Notes under the pieces: generated by a model | The model's input: only the letters and a program-made list of their open reading frames with translations | The model's database searches: none | What the model was told of the DNA's origin: nothing | Position numbers and translations under genes: made by a program | Shown here: positions 1 through 6,160 of the stretch, one piece after another | Numbering within the stretch: the first letter of the stretch is position 1 | Layout of the letters: every line of letters starts with the position of its first letter | NCBI GenBank assembly: GCA_937901915.1 | Contig: CALGUD010000086.1 | Coordinates: forward strand, 1-17,300 | Direction: 5' to 3' | Origin: an uncultured Flavobacteriaceae bacterium | Lineage (GTDB): Bacteria > Bacteroidota > Bacteroidia > Flavobacteriales > Flavobacteriaceae | DNA length: 17,300 nucleotides

Positions 1-55
1 TGTTTGCTTTCATATAAATTGACTTTAAGTGGTCAACCTATATCAGGGACGTACA

Positions 56-165
56 TCTATTCTCTATTCTCTATTCCCTATTCAATTTTCAGTCCTACGT
101 CTTTAGTCTTGTGTCTTGCGTCTTATGTCGTTACTATGAAGTCTCCCCACATCGGACATCGGAGG
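56..165. repeat. Degenerate heptamer tandem arrays downstream of the VOC gene
   Basis: Three short arrays, each with a 7-bp period, fill most of the stretch after the stop codon of the VOC gene. At 56-84 there are four units of TCTATTC or a one-base variant. At 91-131 there are six units with the shared core GTCTT and variable flanking bases. At 149-165 there are two or more units of CATCGGA. The unit sequences differ between arrays but the period is the same. The rest of 1-173 shows no gene that I can support; 1-55 contains no recognisable element. Confidence 0.75.
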
Positions 166-173
166 TCTGCCAT

Positions 174-1022
174 TCATCCTTCAGCAGCCATCTTCAACTC
201 TTTAATATCAAACTTTTTCATTTTCATAAATGCCTGCATTACACGTGGTGCTTTTTTCGGGTCGTTCATAAGTTCACCTAAAATGGAAGGAACAATTTGC
301 CAGGAAATACCAAATTTGTCTTTAAGCCAACCGCACTGTTCGGCTTCGGGTATAGCAGAGAGATTATTCCAATAGTAATCAATCTCTTTTTGAGTTTTAC
401 ATTCCACAACAAAAGAAATAGCTTCACTAAATCCGGGTCCGTGGTGTGCAGAACTATCCATGACCATAAAAACATGGTTACCCAGTTTAAATTGAGCATG
501 TTTCACGGTACCCTCTATATCATTATCATTTGCCGTGTATTTTAAAATGCCGGTAACGGAGGAGTCATCAAAAACGGAAGTGTAAAATTTTATTGCCTGT
601 TCTGCTTTACCATGTTCATTGCCGGTAAACATGAGTGTAGGTGAAAATTTTTGACCTACATCCTGTAGTTTTCCGTAGGCTAATTGCCAACTTACACCGA
701 ATTGGTCCTGTACCCAGCCGTATTTTTCACTCCAGTCATATTTGTCTAATGGCATTAATTCTGAACCTCCCTGTATTAGTTTTTTCCACGCCTCATCAAC
801 TCCTTTTTCAGTTTCACATACTACAAAGAAGGATGCAGTTGGATTCGGAGTAAATTTAGGCCCGCCATTTAAACACATAAACTTTTGTCCGGAAGATTCA
901 AACGTGACTACTATGCCCGAATCTGCCGTGATTCTCGAATCCTTAAAAACAGAACAGTAAAATTCGGCGGCGGCTTGAGCTTGTCCGTCAAACCATAAAC
1001 ATGGATAAATTGAATTTGTCAT
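174..1022 (-). CDS. Double-domain VOC family (PhnB-like) protein
   Basis: This 282-residue protein consists of two tandem PhnB/3-demethylubiquinone-9 3-methyltransferase-like VOC domains, roughly residues 4-115 and 127-245. Each half opens with the hydrophobic strand plus A(E)xAxxFY helix of the family (AAAEFYCSVF and AEQAIKFYTSVF) and closes with nearly the same signature, GWVQDQFGVSWQ and GWLKDKFGISWQ. The domain usually adopts a glyoxalase/bleomycin-resistance fold. PhnB-type members have no settled substrate, so no reaction is assigned. The ATG at 1022 precedes the first domain by only a few residues and fits the family. A short helical tail (about 250-282) follows the second domain. The upstream gap is 234 bp, so it may have its own promoter, but I see no clear one. 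It is the last gene of a run of small accessory proteins. Confidence 0.9.
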   Translation of the reverse strand: MTNSIYPCLWFDGQAQAAAEFYCSVFKDSRITADSGIVVTFESSGQKFMCLNGGPKFTPNPTASFFVVCETEKGVDEAWKKLIQGGSELMPLDKYDWSEKYGWVQDQFGVSWQLAYGKLQDVGQKFSPTLMFTGNEHGKAEQAIKFYTSVFDDSSVTGILKYTANDNDIEGTVKHAQFKLGNHVFMVMDSSAHHGPGFSEAISFVVECKTQKEIDYYWNNLSAIPEAEQCGWLKDKFGISWQIVPSILGELMNDPKKAPRVMQAFMKMKKFDIKELKMAAEG

Positions 1023-1057
1023 TATAGTAAAATTTTTAAAGTTTAAGCCCTCTCCTG

Positions 1058-1092
1058 CCTTTGTCGGCAGACAGGCTCCCCCTAAGGGGGAG
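1058..1092. repeat. Two adjacent hairpin repeats between VOC and RpoA-CTD-like genes
   Basis: Positions 1058-1075 (minus strand CCTGTCTGCCGACAAAGG) closely resemble the 19-bp hairpin at 7296-7314 and 15525-15543 (CCTGTCTACCGACAGG core). Immediately next to it, 1076-1092 is a 7-bp perfect stem, CTCCCCC/GGGGGAG, around a TAA loop. No T tract follows the stem in the minus direction, so an intrinsic terminator is not well supported. It may instead be a dispersed hairpin repeat with another nested in it. Confidence 0.6.
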
Positions 1093-1114
1093 GATTGGTT
1101 CTATTATCATATAA

Positions 1115-1230
1115 TGTTTAATCGTGTAATTGTTTAATCGTGTAATCGAGTGGTCGTTAATTGTTGTATGTTCTTGATTTAGGTTGACAGCTTCAACTCT
1201 GAACTCTGCATTCAGAATTGGAATTTGGTG
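1115..1230. repeat. 16-bp tandem duplication and degenerate short-period array
   Basis: 1115-1130 and 1131-1146 are identical (TGTTTAATCGTGTAAT twice); each copy is itself two similar octamers. At 1195-1230 there is a degenerate 7-bp array beginning AACTCTG AACTCTG CATTCAG. A further TTCTCTA heptamer, the same unit as at 56-84, runs into the stop codon of the gene at 1257. Together these occupy most of the 234-bp gap. Confidence 0.65.
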
Positions 1231-1256
1231 CTTGTTATTTTTTAATTTTCTATTCT

Positions 1257-1538
1257 CTACTCCGTTTTAAAAGCCAATCCGCTTTCTTTTAAGGAATTTA
1301 TAAGTATGGGAATGGAACTTTTACCCATTCCATGAAATTTTAAAATTTCTTTTTCACTAAATTTTGATAATTGTTTCAATGTTGTAATACCATTGTTTTC
1401 TAATGCCCTCCTTGCCGGTGCAGCCAACAAAGAAAGAAAACCTTCTTTTGGTTTGCGTTCTTGCTCACATTGAGGACAGGTAGGGCAGTCACTACTTTTA
1501 TAAAATTGATGTCCGTTTTCGCAAATTTTTAATCCCAT
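1257..1538 (-). CDS. Zinc-finger plus RNA polymerase alpha C-terminal-domain-like protein
   Basis: A 93-residue protein. The N-terminal 25 residues carry C6, H10, C18, C21 and C24 (CPTCPQC), which look like a small zinc knuckle. Residues about 36-92 match the helix-hairpin-helix fold of the RNA polymerase alpha-subunit C-terminal domain: an opening LLAAPARRALENNGI helix, then TLKQLSKFSEKEILK, the HGMGKSSI turn and a closing helix. That fold binds DNA or protein in RpoA, but this is not RpoA because the assembly domain is absent. Small stand-alone proteins of this type are annotated in Bacteroidetes as RpoA-CTD-containing; their role is not established. It lies 31 bp after the DUF1801 gene and is probably cotranscribed with it. 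Confidence 0.85.
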   Translation of the reverse strand: MGLKICENGHQFYKSSDCPTCPQCEQERKPKEGFLSLLAAPARRALENNGITTLKQLSKFSEKEILKFHGMGKSSIPILINSLKESGLAFKTE

Positions 1539-1569
1539 AACAATAAATCACAACTGTTACTTAATTGTA

Positions 1570-1929
1570 TTATTTCCTTTTATTTAGATTTTCAGCTACC
1601 CTGAATTTTACCATTTTTGTAATTAATTCCAGGGGCATAGGTTTGTTCAACGGGAATTGAACTGAGCCTTTACCTGTTTTATAAACAGAGAGGTCTTTTT
1701 TAAAAGCTTCGCTTCCGGTGGGCGTGGCATAAAACCCAATATGGTTTTTACAGGCTGCAAAGTGTACCAGATTACCATTTAGTACAAAGGTGGGGATTGC
1801 ATACTTAATAGCCTCTTCAGCACCCGGTGCAGCCTGTTTAATGGTGATTCGGATTTGTTCCAGTATTCTTTGAATGTCTTTTGGAAAGCCGGCAATATAT
1901 TCATCAATGTTCTTAAAGGTAGTTTTCAT
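1570..1929 (-). CDS. DUF1801 (YdhG-like) protein
   Basis: A 119-residue single-domain protein. The opening IDEYIAGFPKDIQRILEQIR, the APGAEEAIKYAIPTF segment, the HFAACKNHIGFY strand and the closing basic helix are the hallmarks of the DUF1801/YdhG family, whose members are close to this length. Some relatives are called iron chaperones by structural analogy with frataxin-like folds, but no biochemical function is secure. The ATG at 1929 gives a natural family start. The gene sits between SRPBCC and RpoA-CTD-like genes. DUF1801, SRPBCC and VOC proteins often neighbour ECF sigma factors in bacterial genomes, as here. Confidence 0.9.
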   Translation of the reverse strand: MKTTFKNIDEYIAGFPKDIQRILEQIRITIKQAAPGAEEAIKYAIPTFVLNGNLVHFAACKNHIGFYATPTGSEAFKKDLSVYKTGKGSVQFPLNKPMPLELITKMVKFRVAENLNKRK

Positions 1930-1966
1930 AGTTTACTGTTGATTATTTTTTCTCCTCACTGTTAAA

Positions 1967-2018
1967 CATCCATCACCCGTCACCCGACATCGGGCATCCG
2001 ACACCCGACATCTATCAT
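1967..2018. repeat. Degenerate heptamer array at the SRPBCC stop codon
   Basis: Seven consecutive 7-bp units can be read on the + strand (CATCACC, CGTCACC, CGACATC, GGGCATC, CGACACC, CGACATC, TATCATC). The array reaches the stop codon of the SRPBCC gene at 2015. Like the arrays left of 174 it lies directly 3' of a minus-strand gene, but it uses a different unit sequence. Confidence 0.8.
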
Positions 2019-2893
2019 CTTTCACAAATTGCTTTTAATTTGTTTAAAGCTTTGGGCCACATTTCTGAAAAAGAGGATTTATACTCCTGGTTAATATCCA
2101 TATCTACTGAAACCAATGTATTGCTATTCTTTTTGGTAAATGTGTAATTTTCCAATGCACCTGCCCAACCTTCAACCTCGGCACCAGTGGTTATCTCTTT
2201 CCCATTATGAACAACTCCCAAATGTTCGATGGAAATAAACTCATTAGGTACGTTTTCTTTAATCCGGCTTACCATTCCGCCAACGTTTCCTTTTTCATCG
2301 GGGCCGAGGAATAAAATTTTTGATCCTTTATCCCACGTTCCTTCATAAAAAGATCCCGGATGAAATTCGGATGTCCATTCCCTGTAGTGTTTCTCATCGA
2401 GCATGGTTTTATAAACTTTTTCGGGCGTGGCCTTAATATCTATTTCAAATTGAAGTCTATCCAGTTTACCGAATGCTTCTACATATTTTTTAAAATTATC
2501 CAGAATAGACTGCCAGCCCGCCTTCTGCATTTCAAGTGAATTCATGGTTTCAGCATCAAAAGACTCAGTTACTATTGTTTCATTTCCTTTTGAAGTAAAC
2601 TTTATGGTAACCTCCCTGCCGTTTTCCATGGTGTAATCGATTCGTTTATGTGTATCTACAACCTGGTATTTCCCACTAAAATCAAAACCCATACTGCCAT
2701 CCTTTGCTTCCATACGGGATGAAAATTTTCCACCCACACGCAAATCGTTTTCAGCTTTTGGTGTATGCCAGTCGTCTGATGCATTATTCCATTTTACTAT
2801 ATGTTGGGGATCTGTCCAGAGTGTCCATACTTTTTCTACCGGGGCATTGATTGTTGCCTCTACTGTAATTTTTGTTTTTTTTGCTGTTGTCAT
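2015..2893 (-). CDS. Tandem SRPBCC/AHSA1-family protein
   Basis: This 292-residue protein consists of two START-like SRPBCC domains. The first (about 8-140) has the AHSA1 pattern: VEATINAPVEKVWTLWTDP, a WNNASDDWHTP segment, the VGGKFSSRMEAKDG strands and the terminal helix GWQSILDNFKKYVEA. The second (about 147-292) begins FEIDIKATPEKVYKTML and ends with a long C-terminal helix, KALNKLKAICER. Such domains form a hydrophobic ligand cavity or, in Aha1, bind Hsp90; the ligand here cannot be told from sequence. Most relatives carry one domain, so this resembles two adjacent family members joined in one chain. A canonical TAnnTTTG box lies 35 bp upstream of the ATG, suggesting it begins a transcript that continues into the DUF1801 and RpoA-CTD-like genes. 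Confidence 0.9.
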   Translation of the reverse strand: MTTAKKTKITVEATINAPVEKVWTLWTDPQHIVKWNNASDDWHTPKAENDLRVGGKFSSRMEAKDGSMGFDFSGKYQVVDTHKRIDYTMENGREVTIKFTSKGNETIVTESFDAETMNSLEMQKAGWQSILDNFKKYVEAFGKLDRLQFEIDIKATPEKVYKTMLDEKHYREWTSEFHPGSFYEGTWDKGSKILFLGPDEKGNVGGMVSRIKENVPNEFISIEHLGVVHNGKEITTGAEVEGWAGALENYTFTKKNSNTLVSVDMDINQEYKSSFSEMWPKALNKLKAICER

Positions 2894-2927
2894 TGCTTAT
2901 GTTTTAATGTTATTTACTTGATCTATA

Positions 2928-2935
2928 CAAATTTA
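2928..2935 (-). promoter_or_regulatory. Putative Bacteroidetes -7 promoter box upstream of the SRPBCC gene
   Basis: The minus strand reads TAAATTTG, an exact match to the Bacteroidetes -7 consensus TAnnTTTG, 34 bp before the ATG at 2893. I could not identify a convincing -33 element. The eight-base match could occur by chance in AT-rich DNA, but its position is right. Confidence 0.45.
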
Positions 2936-3030
2936 CAATGACGATCTAAGAACGAGGGTGTGTAAAAACGACTTTTTTAGGGTGATTTGCGACAGAAGGA
3001 GAGTTTTGCGTGCCGAACTGATATAATATA

Positions 3031-3065
3031 TTATTTAAAAAGCCTTTGGAGAGCGGAATTTTAAT
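3031..3065. repeat. Decayed copy of the modular intergenic repeat
   Basis: The + strand holds TTATTTAAAAAGCCTTTGG followed by GAGAGCGGAATTTTAAT. This matches, in order, the A/T block, the GGAGAGCGG core and the distal ATTTTAAT end of the repeat at 15436, but lacks the promoter-like tip and the central hairpins. It ends 8 bp before the sigma factor stop codon, the usual position for the family. Confidence 0.5.
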
Positions 3066-3073
3066 GGACAATT

Positions 3074-3871
3074 TCAATCATTGATTATTCTTTTGGTAGC
3101 AATGATTTTATTAAGCTGAATTGTAAAATTGGAATTGCTTTTAAATGTACCATGATTTTGATATATACCGGTAAGTGAATCTATTTCTTCCATTTCTTCA
3201 TTATACATTCCTATTTTATGGGCAAAAGTTAAACTATTCTTTTCAATCTGACCACACTTTAGGGCGGTGTGTATTCGCTTATTGCATTTGCAATTATTCT
3301 GCGGATTGTAAACTCCGCAATGGCTATTCAAAAATGTACCAATGCGTTTACGGGATGTTTCAACCCGTTTTCTAAAATTTGCCGGTGTAGTTTGGGTTAT
3401 TTCAGAAGCTACATTGCTTTTTATTTTCAAAACACTTCCGAGTATAAAAGCAATTCTTAAATCTCTGTTCAGGCATTGTAACATAGCTAATGTGCACCCG
3501 GTTTTTAACTCTTTTTCCAAAAGATATTTATCCGGCAAGTCATAATCAACAGGCCCCTTATAAACTTGTAGTTGCTCTGCAAAGACATCAAACGATGTAA
3601 AGGTTTTTTCGATAGTTGTTTGTTTTTGATTTATTAAATAATTAGTAGCCACCCGGTATACCCAGGTGTTAAACTTACTTCTGCCATCAAATTTGCTTAA
3701 GTTAGTTAATATTTTTATCAGGATTTCCTGAGTAGCATCTTCTGCATCCATTTTATCCCATAAAAAACGAAGTGATAGATTAAAGATTAACCCTTGGATG
3801 GAATGTATGAGTTTTTCCAAACTTTCTTTATTTCCTTCTAAACAGGACTCTATAAGTTGATCATTTTCCAT
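3074..3871 (-). CDS. ECF-type sigma-70 family RNA polymerase sigma factor with Cys-rich tail
   Basis: The ATG at 3871 (MENDQLIESC) is taken as the start, giving 265 residues; the open frame extends 14 codons further up to a TTG, but that stretch is the hairpin leader and has no family similarity. Region 2 (about 18-85) is clear: MDAEDATQEILIKIL (core binding) and FNTWVYRVATNYLIN (-10 recognition). Region 4 (about 125-180) ends in TPANFRKRVETSRKRI, the -35-binding helix. A Cys-rich segment with C185, C194, C196 and C206 follows (HCGVYNPQNNCKC), probably metal-binding and typical of a Bacteroidetes subfamily, then a tail of about 60 residues. No anti-sigma gene is adjacent. The NTF2-like gene lies 66 bp upstream, so the two may be cotranscribed across the hairpin at 3888. 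Confidence 0.9.
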   Translation of the reverse strand: MENDQLIESCLEGNKESLEKLIHSIQGLIFNLSLRFLWDKMDAEDATQEILIKILTNLSKFDGRSKFNTWVYRVATNYLINQKQTTIEKTFTSFDVFAEQLQVYKGPVDYDLPDKYLLEKELKTGCTLAMLQCLNRDLRIAFILGSVLKIKSNVASEITQTTPANFRKRVETSRKRIGTFLNSHCGVYNPQNNCKCNKRIHTALKCGQIEKNSLTFAHKIGMYNEEMEEIDSLTGIYQNHGTFKSNSNFTIQLNKIIATKRIIND

Positions 3872-3887
3872 TTTACTATATTTTATA

Positions 3888-3924
3888 CAGTAAAGGGATT
3901 GCTTTAAAAGCAAATCCCTTACTG
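3888..3924. promoter_or_regulatory. Long inverted repeat in the leader of the sigma factor gene
   Basis: The left arm CAGTAAAGGGATTGCTTT and the right arm, whose reverse complement is CAGTAAGGGATTTGCTTT, can pair over about 17 bp with one shifted base. On the minus strand the stem lies 13 bp after the NTF2-like stop codon and 16 bp before the sigma ATG. No U tract follows, so a standard intrinsic terminator is unlikely. An attenuator, an RNA-stability stem or a protein-binding site are all possible. Confidence 0.6.
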
Positions 3925-3937
3925 CAAATTAACACTA

Positions 3938-4426
3938 TTATTCCTTATCCATTAAAAACTGCCCGTGTGGATTATCTAAAACCATGAGCCAGTTTCCATC
4001 ATTCTGCTTTCTTAAAACGGCAACAGACAAACCACTTTGTTCCAGCAAGGTTCCGTCCGGTAGTTGCCCCTTCATGGCCCAAGGTGTAATATGAGTTGCA
4101 ATATTACCTGTTATATAAATTTCATGCGCTCCGAATTCATACTTTGGATTTATTTCAAAAGCACTGCTAAAAGCATTTTTTAGCATTTTCCTTCCTGTTA
4201 TAGGTTTTTGAGGCTCAAATACAATGGTGGCATCATATTCATAACAAGATAACACACCATTGATATCTTTGTTATGAAAAGCGTGTACCATTTTTTCAAT
4301 TGTACTTAATACTTTTTTTTGTTCTCTGGTAAAATTATTTTCCATTTTTGTGTTTGTTTGTGCGTTGCTGTCTGGCATATATACCAGAGACAAAGCGATT
4401 ACTAAATAAATACTTGTCTTATACAT
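3938..4426 (-). CDS. Secreted SnoaL/NTF2-like (DUF4440-type) protein
   Basis: A 162-residue protein. Residues 1-23 form a classic Sec signal peptide (MYKTS, hydrophobic IYLVIALSLVYM, then a SNAQ cleavage region), so the mature protein is probably periplasmic. The remaining roughly 135 residues fit the NTF2-like/SnoaL fold: MVHAFHNKDINGVLSCYEYDA helix-strand, VFEPQKPITGRKMLKNAF, YEFGAHEIYITGNIATHI and a final VLRKQNDGNWLMVLDNPHG strand pair. Members range from ketosteroid isomerase-like enzymes to non-catalytic binding proteins; no active site can be assigned. In ECF41 sigma factors a SnoaL-like domain is fused to the sigma factor's C terminus. Here a separate, exported NTF2-like protein sits just upstream of a sigma gene; whether they are linked is unknown. 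Confidence 0.85.
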   Translation of the reverse strand: MYKTSIYLVIALSLVYMPDSNAQTNTKMENNFTREQKKVLSTIEKMVHAFHNKDINGVLSCYEYDATIVFEPQKPITGRKMLKNAFSSAFEINPKYEFGAHEIYITGNIATHITPWAMKGQLPDGTLLEQSGLSVAVLRKQNDGNWLMVLDNPHGQFLMDKE

Positions 4427-4555
4427 ATTTTTTGTTTTAAACAGTCAATGAAATTTAACTGTAATGTTTAGACAGGTAAAAAATGAAAGTGTGAATATTT
4501 TGGAAGAATTTATTTTTAGAAGTATTAAATTTTTCTGAATTTACTGATCAGCTAT

Positions 4556-5353
4556 TTAGCTGCTAGCACCGGTCTTTTTTGCGATTACATACAGGTAATC
4601 ACCATCTGTATTATTATACTGGCTTATAATATCTTGAATTTTGCCGGTTTCTATATTTCTTTCTAGTTGAGCAAGCCCATTTTCAATTTCTTGTTGACTT
4701 GATAAATCAGAAAAGGATGAGATCCCGTTCCTGATTTTTGGACTCAAATATAATTCAGGCCGATGTTTTCCGCTATAGAGAAAATGATCTTCCAGGTCGG
4801 GGCGGACGAAATATTTTTCTGTTTGCACTATCTCTAATCCTGAATTTGTCATTGCTGTACTAATGCTTTCATAAGATGGCATTTGTTGTTTTGAATCTTC
4901 AAGCATTTTTGGAAAATAGTGGTTTAACCAATAACCGGCCATCTGTTCCGGTGTTGAAGTAAAAATAACCATACGGCCGTTTAGTTTTAAAATTCTGCTG
5001 AGTTCTGAGAATCCTGTTTGCAGGCTTGTCCAATGATGAATAGTTAAACTGCCTATAACCCCATCAATACTTTCATTTACCAGACCCGTGTTTTCCGCTG
5101 TTCCAATTCTCCAATCAATTTGGTCATTTTTAGCCTTTGCGTGAGCGAGCATTTTTTCTGAAGGGTCTATTCCTATGAGACACGCTCCTTTGTTAAACAA
5201 TTCAGTGGTATAGTTCCCTGTACCACAACCAATATCAAGATACATCCCGGAATTCTCAGGTTTTAAATGGTAAAACAGTTTATCTGCTAAATACCTGTCT
5301 GCCTTTCGGGTGTGGTTATAGTCAATTCCGATTCTGTTGTACTTTATTTCCAT
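4556..5353 (-). CDS. Class I SAM-dependent methyltransferase
   Basis: From the ATG at 5353 the protein has 265 residues; an in-frame TTG ten codons upstream is less likely because the ATG starts the conserved N-terminal helix. Motif I is LDIGCGTGNYT (39-49), motif II ends GIDPSEKML (61-69), and the WRIGTAENTG segment with the following GVIGSLTIHHW strand completes a type 11/25 SAM-binding Rossmann fold. The opening FNRIG/DYNHTRKADRYLADKL-type segment is typical of small-molecule methyltransferases. The substrate cannot be predicted. A 129-bp gap separates it from the NTF2-like gene downstream. A degenerate copy of the intergenic repeat, with its GATA box, lies 36 bp upstream of the start and may act as promoter. 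Confidence 0.9.
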   Translation of the reverse strand: MEIKYNRIGIDYNHTRKADRYLADKLFYHLKPENSGMYLDIGCGTGNYTTELFNKGACLIGIDPSEKMLAHAKAKNDQIDWRIGTAENTGLVNESIDGVIGSLTIHHWTSLQTGFSELSRILKLNGRMVIFTSTPEQMAGYWLNHYFPKMLEDSKQQMPSYESISTAMTNSGLEIVQTEKYFVRPDLEDHFLYSGKHRPELYLSPKIRNGISSFSDLSSQQEIENGLAQLERNIETGKIQDIISQYNNTDGDYLYVIAKKTGASS

Positions 5354-5388
5354 GGTCGTTACTTTTGACTGGAGGATTTTCAATAACA

Positions 5389-5434
5389 GAAAGATAATAA
5401 TTTTTATTTCAAGGTCTTATTGAGAGAGTGGGGT
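5389..5434. repeat. Degenerate copy of the modular intergenic repeat
   Basis: The + strand begins GAAAGATAATAATTTTTATT and continues to TTGAGAGAGTGGGG, aligning without large gaps to the shortest intact copy at 12771. The promoter-like tip (minus TATCTTTC) is unchanged and lies 35 bp before the methyltransferase ATG; the TTCGGAGAGCGG core has several substitutions. The distal module is missing. Confidence 0.65.
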
Positions 5435-5451
5435 AATAAATGCGTGAGTGT

Positions 5452-5619
5452 TTAAGTTTGTCTTTTGTTAAATTCTCGTGAACAATCAAAACAGAATCTT
5501 GTTTTTTTGAAAAATAAGGGGAAGCCTATTAGTAACATTGAAATTGCAAAGGTCTTTCTTGAATATTCAGGTTTTGATATTTCAGTACTATTACAATATG
5601 GACATTTCATACTCTTCAT
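5452..5619 (-). CDS. Small zinc-ribbon protein
   Basis: A 55-residue reading frame, MKSMKCPYCNSTEISK through CFDCSREFNKRQT. Two CxxC pairs (C6-C9 CPYC and C43-C46 CFDC) about 33 residues apart form a typical zinc-ribbon pattern. Between them lies a hydrophobic stretch, FAISMLLIGFPLFF, which may be a short membrane or hairpin segment. Its ATG overlaps the TGA of the DUF2007 gene in an ATGA arrangement (5616-5619), so translation is likely coupled. DUF2007 proteins are often found with, or fused to, zinc-ribbon segments, which supports a functional pair. The function is unknown. Confidence 0.8.
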   Translation of the reverse strand: MKSMKCPYCNSTEISKPEYSRKTFAISMLLIGFPLFFKKTRFCFDCSREFNKRQT

Positions 5620-6023
5620 ATAAAAAACAATAGGCTGAAAATAATTATCAGTAGGATTGTCGCAATTACTATGAAGCGGACCCCAATTTTAATAAGTTTA
5701 TAAATAAATGGATGATAATCCTCTTTCGAGTCATCTGTATCAATCAAGATGTTGTTAAATCCATTCTCCTTAAGTAATTTTTTGCCTAAATCAGCTTTGT
5801 CCTTGGGCACTTCGAGTCGTATTCCTCCAATTGCATTCGAATAAAAATTATGAACCTGCACTGTTAATTCGTCTCTGACATAGCAATTTATATTATGTGA
5901 TTCCAAAAGTGTTTTTGCTATAACCAGGTCTGAAGGATATGTGAAAATTGCTATTAGCTGATAGTTTTCCATTTTTATTTTATGCATTGGGTTAAAACAA
6001 ACTGCTTCAACAAATTTGTTCAT
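5616..6023 (-). CDS. DUF2007 family membrane-anchored protein
   Basis: The open frame from the ATG at 6023 gives 135 residues; the family domain begins at an internal ATG at 5972 (MENYQLIAIFTYPSDLVIAK), so a 118-residue form is the more likely product. The domain carries the DUF2007 features LVIAKTLLESHNINCYVRDE and GGIRLEVPKDKADLGKKLL, a ferredoxin-like fold annotated as a putative signal-transducing domain. A single C-terminal transmembrane helix (about 20 residues before the stop, RFIVIATILLIIIFSLLFF) would anchor it with the domain in the cytoplasm. It is followed with a 4-bp overlap by the zinc-ribbon gene. No promoter is clear; a relic of the intergenic repeat lies about 85 bp upstream. 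Confidence 0.8.
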   Translation of the reverse strand: MNKFVEAVCFNPMHKIKMENYQLIAIFTYPSDLVIAKTLLESHNINCYVRDELTVQVHNFYSNAIGGIRLEVPKDKADLGKKLLKENGFNNILIDTDDSKEDYHPFIYKLIKIGVRFIVIATILLIIIFSLLFFI

Positions 6024-6108
6024 TGTTATAGGTATGTTTACTAAAATAAGAAAAAATTATAGCAAGTCAGAAGAATTATGCTTCTATCGAATACCTGTTA
6101 TTTATTTG

Positions 6109-6153
6109 TGTATTTGTTTAATTCTAAAGGTCAGGAGACTTACAGCTCGCCGG
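6109..6153. repeat. Relic of the modular intergenic repeat
   Basis: The + strand reads TGTATTTGTTTA, then AGGTCAGGAGACTTA and a GC-rich CAGCTCGCCGG. The same blocks in the same order occur in the copy at 13535 (TGTATTTGTTAACC, AGGTCAGGAGACTTCGG, AGATCGGGGG). The A/T promoter-like tip is not recognisable. It lies 7 bp from the lipoprotein stop codon. Confidence 0.5.
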
Positions 6154-6160
6154 TCTAAAA

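Noticed and set aside
1..55. Possible end of an insertion sequence (AAGTGGTCAACCTATATC)
   Set aside because: It vaguely resembles IS termini that I remember, but there is no second end, duplication or transposase in the window.
4..375. Plus-strand open frame of 123 codons at the left end
   Set aside because: It begins with TTG, runs through the heptamer arrays and continues antisense to the well-supported VOC gene; the protein has no family features.
1967..2018. CRISPR-like array
   Set aside because: The units are 7 bp, degenerate and contiguous; there are no spacers and no cas genes.
174..5353. Biosynthetic gene cluster or defence island
   Set aside because: VOC, SRPBCC, NTF2-like and methyltransferase folds can occur in such clusters, but no core synthase, nuclease, helicase or known defence gene is present.
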